From the NCBI RefSeq assembly GCF_002797715.1, contig NZ_PGFF01000001.1, positions 62,001 through 126,000 of the forward strand: DNA of 64,000 nucleotides, given 5' to 3'. The translations under genes and the position numbers were made by a program. The DNA is from Diaminobutyricimonas aerilata (GTDB lineage: Bacteria > Actinomycetota > Actinomycetes > Actinomycetales > Microbacteriaceae). The notes beneath the pieces were generated by a model. It was given only the letters and a program-made list of their open reading frames with translations, searched no databases and had not been told where the DNA came from. Shown here piece by piece: positions 59,448 to 64,000 of this stretch (position 1 is its first letter; each line of letters begins with the position of its first letter).

Positions 59448-60004
59448 CGCGCATCCGCCTTCGCGGCGCGCTGCAGGCGGATGGCGGAGATCAGGAAGAA
59501 GATGCCGCCGAGGGTGGCATACCCGGCGAGGCTGGCGAGCGACGCGCTCGCGGTGCCGGACTGGGCGATGAACGCCGCCCCGGCGAGTACGGAGATGCCG
59601 CCGCTGAGGATCATCGGCCACTGTCCGCCGAGGGACCGGCGGCCGATCGCGACGATGAGCTGCACGGCACCGGCGGTGACCGCCCAGGCGCCCCAGACGA
59701 CGAGGATCGCGGGCAGGCCGGCACCGAGGGCGACGGCGATGCCGATCGCCGCGAGCAGGCTGAACGCCATGTTGGCGTAGAGCGCCCGTGCGGGCCGCGC
59801 GATGCGGGAGGCACGGTGGTCGATGACGGCCGCGACGAGGTCGACGACGGGGTAGAGCACGAGGAGCGTGATGCTCAGTGGGGTGAGCGCCGACGCGGTG
59901 ACGGCGAGGAGCGCGGCCCACACGACCGCGAATCCGAAGCGCACGAAGTAGAGCGTGCGCAGAGATCGGGCGATGGACGGGGAGGGACGTTCAGTGACTG
60001 TCAT
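59444..60004 (-). CDS. Integral membrane protein, DUF308-like
   Basis: 186 aa with six hydrophobic segments after a short cytosolic N-tail (MTVTERPSPS). The pattern of paired helices (HdeD/DUF308 type: LGGIFFLISAIRLQR at the end) suggests an acid- or stress-related membrane protein, but no active site is known. Its 3' end overlaps the oxidoreductase start, and it is divergent from a TetR gene whose 28-bp operator lies in the 130-bp gap, so the three-gene unit (membrane protein, oxidoreductase, EthD) is the likely target. Confidence 0.7.
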   Translation of the reverse strand: MTVTERPSPSIARSLRTLYFVRFGFAVVWAALLAVTASALTPLSITLLVLYPVVDLVAAVIDHRASRIARPARALYANMAFSLLAAIGIAVALGAGLPAILVVWGAWAVTAGAVQLIVAIGRRSLGGQWPMILSGGISVLAGAAFIAQSGTASASLASLAGYATLGGIFFLISAIRLQRAAKADAR

Positions 60005-60050
60005 GGTTCCGTTTCTCGAAGTCGGGCGGGGATGCGTTTCGCGCCACCCG

Positions 60051-60078
60051 CAGGTAGAATGACTAGTCACTCTACCTG
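60051..60078. promoter_or_regulatory. TetR-type 28-bp operator
   Basis: A 28-bp inverted repeat with only one mismatched pair (outer arms CAGGTAGA/TCTACCTG, inner core TGACTAGTCA). It lies between the divergent membrane-protein and tetR genes. Confidence 0.8.
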
Positions 60079-60135
60079 CGACGACCGTACGGGGTATCGC
60101 CGGGCGAGCGCAAGTGCCACGGAAAGGGGCCACCT

Positions 60136-60705
60136 ATGATCGAGGCCGTGAAGGTGTCGATGCGCGAACGACTGATCGACGCGGCGACCGAGCTGTTCTA
60201 TGCCGAAGGCCTGCGCGCCGTGAGCGTCGACAAGGTGATCGAGCGTGCCGGCACGACGAAGGTGACCTTCTACCGTCACTTCAAGAGCAAGGACGAGCTC
60301 GTCGTCGCCCACCTCGAGCGCCGGGCTCAGCAGGAGCGCGACGGCATCACGGGGGCGATCGCGCACGCCGAGGGCGATCCGGACCGCGCGTTCCAGCTGA
60401 TCGCCGAGCAGCTCGGCATCATCGCGTGCGAGCCCGGCTTCCGCGGCTGCCCGTTCATCAACGCCGCGGCCGAATACCCCGACGGCACGAGTGCCGTCCG
60501 ACGGGCCGTCGATGAGCACCGGGCGTGGTGCAAGGCCGCCTTCGCCGAGATCGTCGCCCCGCTCGACCTGCCCGACGCTGCCGGAGTGGCCGACGATCTC
60601 ATGCTCATCCGAGACGGGGCCATGGTCGCCGGATACCTCGACGATCAAGACGCCCTTGCAGCATCCTTCCTGCGCAGCACTCGCGCGGTGACCCGGCGGG
60701 CCTGA
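60136..60705 (+). CDS. TetR family regulator (divergent from membrane protein/oxidoreductase/EthD unit)
   Basis: 189 aa. The helix-turn-helix RAGTTKVTFYRHFKSKDELV is at residues ~37-56. The core includes LGIIACEPGFRGCPFINAAAEYPDGT with two Cys, a pattern seen in TetR proteins that control quinone or electrophile genes, which would fit regulation by thiol modification. AAAGGGG precedes ATG 60136. The gene is divergent from its likely target unit, and the 28-bp operator lies between them. Confidence 0.86.
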   Translation: MIEAVKVSMRERLIDAATELFYAEGLRAVSVDKVIERAGTTKVTFYRHFKSKDELVVAHLERRAQQERDGITGAIAHAEGDPDRAFQLIAEQLGIIACEPGFRGCPFINAAAEYPDGTSAVRRAVDEHRAWCKAAFAEIVAPLDLPDAAGVADDLMLIRDGAMVAGYLDDQDALAASFLRSTRAVTRRA

Positions 60706-60716
60706 CCGCGTAGCGC

Positions 60717-60747
60717 TTGACCGTGTGGCGGGGACAGGGTCTTCACT
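60717..60747 (+). promoter_or_regulatory. MerR-type promoter of the merR gene (19-bp spacer)
   Basis: TTGACC (60717-60722) and TTCACT (60742-60747) are separated by 19 bp. Within the spacer GACCGTGT and ACAGGGTC form an inverted repeat. The long spacer plus inverted repeat is the MerR promoter type. A twin lies at 61582-61612. Confidence 0.65.
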
Positions 60748-60775
60748 GGAGGGGCAGGAAAGAGGAGTCGCGCAC

Positions 60776-61543
60776 ATGGCATGGAGCACGCGGGAGATCG
60801 CCGACCTGGCGGGCACGACGGTGAACACCGTGCGCCACTACCACCGGCTGGGGCTGCTCGAAGAGCCGGATCGGATGTCGAACGGGTACAAGCAGTACGA
60901 GGTGCGGCATCTCGTGCGGCTGCTGCAGATCCGACGCCTGCGCGACCTCGACGTGCCCCTCGATCAGATCGAGCTGGCCGGGCAGACCGGGGATCGCTCG
61001 AGGGAGGCGCTGCAGGCCGTCGACGCCGATCTCGCGGCGAGCATCGAACGACTGCAGCGCGCCCGTGCCGAGGTCCGCGCCATCCTGCAGGGCACCACGC
61101 TCACCGACCTGCCGGCGGGTTTCGAGGATGTCGGCTCCAAGCTGACCCGCACCGATCGTTCGCTCATGCTCATCTACTCCCAGCTCTACGACGAGGAGGC
61201 GATGAGCGACCTGCGCCGGATGCTCGAGGACGACGATCACTCCACCGCGGAGGAGTTCGACCAGCTGGATCCGGACGCCGACGAGGAGACACGCCGCAAC
61301 CTGGCGGAACGGTACGGCGCCTCCATGGCGCGGAACCTCGCCGACTACCCCTGGCTCACCGATCCGACCGCGCACCTGCAGAAGAGTCCGAAGATCACGC
61401 AGGAGACCTTCATCGCCGCGGTGCAGGCGCTGCACAATCCGGCCCAGCTCGACGTGATGGGACGCGCGGGCGTGATCGCGGCGCGGATGTACGAGCAGGC
61501 GCGCGCCGAAGCGGCCGAGGCCCGCGATCCTGAAGCGGAGTGA
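60776..61543 (+). CDS. MerR family regulator
   Basis: 255 aa. The MerR helix-turn-helix and wing (WSTREIADLAGTTVNTVRHYHRLGLLEEP...YKQYEVRHLVRLLQIRRLR, abridged) are at residues 2-60, followed by a coiled-coil stretch (ASIERLQRARAEVRAI) and a ~140-residue ligand domain. No Cys cluster for metal is visible, so a drug or small-molecule ligand is more likely. ATG 60776 with AGGAG upstream; the in-frame GTG at 60725 would put the promoter inside the gene. It probably controls itself and the efflux protein downstream. Confidence 0.88.
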   Translation: MAWSTREIADLAGTTVNTVRHYHRLGLLEEPDRMSNGYKQYEVRHLVRLLQIRRLRDLDVPLDQIELAGQTGDRSREALQAVDADLAASIERLQRARAEVRAILQGTTLTDLPAGFEDVGSKLTRTDRSLMLIYSQLYDEEAMSDLRRMLEDDDHSTAEEFDQLDPDADEETRRNLAERYGASMARNLADYPWLTDPTAHLQKSPKITQETFIAAVQALHNPAQLDVMGRAGVIAARMYEQARAEAAEARDPEAE

Positions 61544-61581
61544 GTCGGATTCCGCCCACGGCGATCAGCGCACTCGACCGC

Positions 61582-61612
61582 TTGACCCTGTGGTGAGAAC
61601 ACGGCTTTGACT
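61582..61612 (+). promoter_or_regulatory. MerR-type promoter of the efflux gene (19-bp spacer)
   Basis: TTGACC (61582-61587) and TTGACT (61607-61612) are spaced by 19 bp, with GACCCTGT/ACACGGCT inside, matching the element at 60717-60747 in 6-base blocks and spacing. Confidence 0.65.
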
Positions 61613-61655
61613 GCTCCGCATACGGCGATCCGCGCCGTCGAAGGAGCAGTCAGTC

Positions 61656-62231
61656 ATGTCATCCACCCCGTACCCCTACGAGGGGATCCGCGAATTCATC
61701 GCCCAGCTGCCGGAGTTCGTGCAGCCGATCGTCGTCGCCGGCGCGGGCATGATCCCCTACGTCGAGGGCGAGGGCTCCGCGGCCCTCGGCATCCTCGTCG
61801 GCATCCATCCGATCGTCGCCGCGGTCGCGGGGGCGACCGGCAACTTCCTCAGCGTGCTGCTCGTCGTGCTGCTCAGTTCCCGGATGCGCGAGTCGGTCGT
61901 CGCACGCCGGGCGGCCGCCCGCCAGGCGACCGCCGACGGTGCCACCTCGACCCTCGTCGAGGATCGGCCCGAACAGGGCGCGAGCGACAAGCCGACGCGT
62001 CGCGCGAAGGGGCAGAAGCGACTCGGCGTCTGGCTCACGCGTTTCGGCGTGCCCGGCGCGAGCATTCTCGCCCCCCTCGCCCTGCCGACCCAGCTGACCG
62101 CGGCGTTCTTCGTCGGCGCCGGCGTGCCCAAGCGCTGGGTGCTGCTCTGGCAGGCCATCGCGATCGTGCTCTGGACCGGGCTCATCGCCGCGGCCGCCCT
62201 CGGTCTCGTCAACCTGCTGGGCTGGGCGTGA
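61656..62231 (+). CDS. Small multidrug efflux-like membrane protein (COG2426)
   Basis: 191 aa. Four hydrophobic helices (residues ~22-43, 46-70, ~130-155 and 165-188) with a hydrophilic central loop (residues ~75-120, rich in Arg, Ala and Thr). The VAGAGMIPYVEGEGSAALGI stretch and the GATGNFLSVLLVVLL helix are typical of the COG2426 small multidrug export family. AAGGAG precedes the ATG. It is likely induced by the upstream MerR regulator. Substrates unknown. Confidence 0.8.
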   Translation: MSSTPYPYEGIREFIAQLPEFVQPIVVAGAGMIPYVEGEGSAALGILVGIHPIVAAVAGATGNFLSVLLVVLLSSRMRESVVARRAAARQATADGATSTLVEDRPEQGASDKPTRRAKGQKRLGVWLTRFGVPGASILAPLALPTQLTAAFFVGAGVPKRWVLLWQAIAIVLWTGLIAAAALGLVNLLGWA

Positions 62232-62233
62232 CA

Positions 62234-62250
62234 ACCTACGGACCGTAGGT
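62234..62250. promoter_or_regulatory. Palindromic operator upstream of tetR (62279)
   Basis: ACCTACGGACCGTAGGT (17 bp) is a perfect 8-1-8 inverted repeat. TATAGGCT lies downstream (62265-62272), six bases before the tetR ATG. Autorepression of the tetR-SGNH pair is likely. Confidence 0.7.
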
Positions 62251-62278
62251 CGGCGCCTAATGGGTATAGGCTGAGGCC

Positions 62279-62875
62279 ATGAGCCGCAGTCCCCTCACCC
62301 GCGAGACAGTGATCGCCGACGCCGCGGCGCTCGCCGACGAGGCGGGATTCGATGAGGTCACGCTTTCCGCCGTCGCACGCCGACTCGGTGTGCAGGCGCC
62401 GAGTCTCTACTCGCACGTGCGAGATCTCGCCGCCTTGCGCGACGGGATCTCCGCACTCGCGCTCGCCGAACTCGGGCGGCGCGTCGCCCTCGCCATCGGC
62501 GGGCGATCCGGCCGGGCGGCCCTGCGGGGTCTCGCCGACGCCCACCGCGGGCTCGCGCGCGACCGACCTGGCCTCTGGCGCTCCCTCCAGCGCCGCGTGG
62601 GCGCGTCCGTCGCCGCGGCACCCGAAGCCCGCACCCTCGTGGCGCTCAACGACGCCGTGCTCGACGGCTACGGGCTGCCGCAGCGTGAGCACGTGCATGC
62701 CACGCGGATGATCGGCAGCGTGGTCAACGGATTCCTGGCGCTCGAGAGCACCGGCAGTTTCGACCACAGCGATCCCGCCCCCGACGTCTCGTGGGCGCGG
62801 ATCCTCGACGCGCTCGATGCGCTCCTGCGCGAGTGGCCGTCGACCGAGCCCACGGCGGAGGACCCCCATGCGTGA
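62279..62875 (+). CDS. TetR family regulator (WHG-domain type)
   Basis: 198 aa. The helix-turn-helix (LSAVARRLGVQAPSLYSHVRDL) is at residues ~30-51, and the C-terminal half is of the WHG type. A TAGGCT hexamer lies six bases before ATG 62279, and the operator sits just upstream, so autorepression with a leaderless message is likely. Its last codons overlap the start of the SGNH hydrolase gene by eight bases, so the two are one unit. Confidence 0.84.
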   Translation: MSRSPLTRETVIADAAALADEAGFDEVTLSAVARRLGVQAPSLYSHVRDLAALRDGISALALAELGRRVALAIGGRSGRAALRGLADAHRGLARDRPGLWRSLQRRVGASVAAAPEARTLVALNDAVLDGYGLPQREHVHATRMIGSVVNGFLALESTGSFDHSDPAPDVSWARILDALDALLREWPSTEPTAEDPHA

Positions 62876-64000
62876 CATCCCCATCGTGCCGGCGCTCGTG
62901 CGCGGCGCTGCGGAACTCGAGGCCACCGACCGCGGCGTGCGCCCGCACCGGCTACCGCGTGCCGTGCGCGAGCGGTTCCCCGATCCGCAGCTGCTCATGG
63001 TGGAGGCCCAGCCTTCGGGCGTGCGTGTCGCCTTCATCACGGACTCCGACGCGGTCGAGCTCGTCGTCCACGCGACGCGCGTCGCCTACCGCGGCGTGGA
63101 CCGTCCCCGAGGGGCGGTCGACCTGACTGTCGACGGCGTGCCCGTGGCGTCGTCGCAGCTCACCGGTGGCGACCGCATCGAGACCGATCTGAGCACGGGC
63201 GTCAACGAGTTCATCCCGGGCCCGGCGCACGTCGCCACGTTCGACGGGCTCGGCTCGGGTGAGAAGACCGTGGAGTTGTGGCTGCCGCACAACGAGTCGG
63301 TCGAGCTCGTCGCGCTGCGCAGCGCCGCCCCGGTGCGGCCGCGCGCCGCAGGTCGCCTGTGGCTGCACCACGGCAGCTCGATCAGCCACGGGTCGAACGC
63401 CGCGACCCCGACGCAGATCTGGCCCGCCGTCGCGTCGCGCCTCGGCGGCGTCGAGCTGCAGAACCTGGGGTTCGGGGGCAGCGCCCTCGTCGACCCGTTC
63501 ACGGCCCGCGTGATGCGGGACTCGCCGGCAGACCTGATCAGCGTGAAGCTCGGCATCAACGTCGTCAACCTCGACGGCATGCGGCTGCGCACGTTCGTGC
63601 CCGCCGTGCACGGGTTCCTCGACACCATCCGCGACGGGCACCCCACGACGCCGTTGCTCGTCGTCTCGCCGATCCTGGCGCCGATCCACGAGGACACCCC
63701 CGGGCCGGGAGCGGTCGATCCGGCGAGTCTCGGCGGCGGTCAGGTCGCGTTCACGGCGACCGGCACCCCGGGCGACACGGCACTCGGGCGGCTCACGCTG
63801 CGCGTCATCCGCGAGGCCCTCGCACGGGTCGTCGAGGATCGCCGGCGGGACGACCCGAACCTGCACTACCTCGACGGCACGGAGCTCTACGGCGAGGCCG
63901 ATGCGGCGGTGCATCCGCTGCCCGATCGGCTGCACCCCGACACGGTCACCCACCGGCTCATCGGGGAACGGGTCGCCGAGCACGCATTCGGGCCCGCGGG
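62868..64000 (+). CDS. SGNH/GDSL-type hydrolase (3' end outside window)
   Basis: At least 377 aa and open to the window end. An N-terminal beta-sandwich-like half (to ~residue 155) precedes the hydrolase domain with all four blocks: Ser in LHHGSSISHGSNA, Gly in LGFGGSALVDP, Asn in LGINVVNLDG and the Asp-x-x-His in PLPDRLHPDT near the end. No signal peptide. Such enzymes deacetylate or deacylate sugars and could act on plant or own cell-wall carbohydrate. It begins inside the tetR gene (eight-base overlap). Confidence 0.84.
   Translation, partial: MRDIPIVPALVRGAAELEATDRGVRPHRLPRAVRERFPDPQLLMVEAQPSGVRVAFITDSDAVELVVHATRVAYRGVDRPRGAVDLTVDGVPVASSQLTGGDRIETDLSTGVNEFIPGPAHVATFDGLGSGEKTVELWLPHNESVELVALRSAAPVRPRAAGRLWLHHGSSISHGSNAATPTQIWPAVASRLGGVELQNLGFGGSALVDPFTARVMRDSPADLISVKLGINVVNLDGMRLRTFVPAVHGFLDTIRDGHPTTPLLVVSPILAPIHEDTPGPGAVDPASLGGGQVAFTATGTPGDTALGRLTLRVIREALARVVEDRRRDDPNLHYLDGTELYGEADAAVHPLPDRLHPDTVTHRLIGERVAEHAFGPA

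Noticed and set aside
1-64000. CRISPR array, tRNA/rRNA, prophage or insertion sequence
   Set aside because: No regularly spaced repeats, no cloverleaf or rRNA-like conserved stretch and no transposase or integrase motif was seen by eye; a dedicated scan was not possible.

Overview
The window comes from a high-GC actinobacterium, most likely a Microbacteriaceae relative (my inference). The signs are strong G/C at third codon positions, many GTG starts, dense overlapping gene pairs, frequent apparently leaderless genes, LLM/F420-type and BBE-type oxidoreductases, and a GH42 locus that relies on an ATPase encoded elsewhere. I saw no tRNA, rRNA, CRISPR array, phage gene or transposase.

Layout. 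1-5.7 kb: the 3' end of hemL, then an AztABCD-type zinc uptake locus (aztA divergent from aztB-aztD1-aztC, followed by a second aztD) with two Zur-like boxes. 5.8-10.6 kb: a serine beta-lactamase-like hydrolase, an ABC exporter and a two-component system. 10.6-17.4 kb: a LacI-controlled GH42 beta-galactosidase with a CUT1 sugar importer. 17.4-26.8 kb: housekeeping and singleton genes (quinone-oxidoreductase-like MDR, DUF4037, PfkA, MBL hydrolase, GNAT, LLM flavoprotein, AlkA-like glycosylase, thioesterase, BBE-type flavoprotein). 26.9-45.1 kb, minus strand: a 15-gene block carrying an oligopeptide ABC importer, a proline iminopeptidase, an Xaa-Pro aminopeptidase, a DUF1680 beta-L-arabinofuranosidase, and the hydroxyproline-to-2-oxoglutarate pathway with a GntR regulator. 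45.3-50.3 kb: MarR with an FMN reductase, then PutA. 50.3-64 kb: small regulator/target units (TetR/aldo-keto reductase, YtrA-type GntR, Dps, membrane protein, Lrp/amidinotransferase/RocD, EthD, flavin reductase, TetR, MerR/efflux protein, TetR/SGNH hydrolase).

How the genes fit together. The most striking unit is 26.9-45.1 kb. It reads as a pathway for plant hydroxyproline-rich glycopeptides (extensin-like): import of peptides, removal of beta-L-arabinofuranose from hydroxyproline, release of Pro/Hyp by two proline-specific peptidases, then Hyp epimerisation, oxidation, deamination and oxidation to 2-oxoglutarate. PutA nearby would take the proline, and the amidinotransferase/RocD pair would feed arginine carbon into the same P5C node. 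An identical-looking 11-bp motif lies about 60 bp upstream of both the importer gene and the Hyp-lyase gene.

Non-coding structure is unusually rich. There are at least six families of intergenic palindromes or dispersed repeats. At least 14 genes have a TANNNT or CANNNT hexamer exactly six bases before the start codon, which implies leaderless transcripts. Several clean operators (LacI, TetR x3, MarR x3, MerR x2) sit next to their likely regulators.
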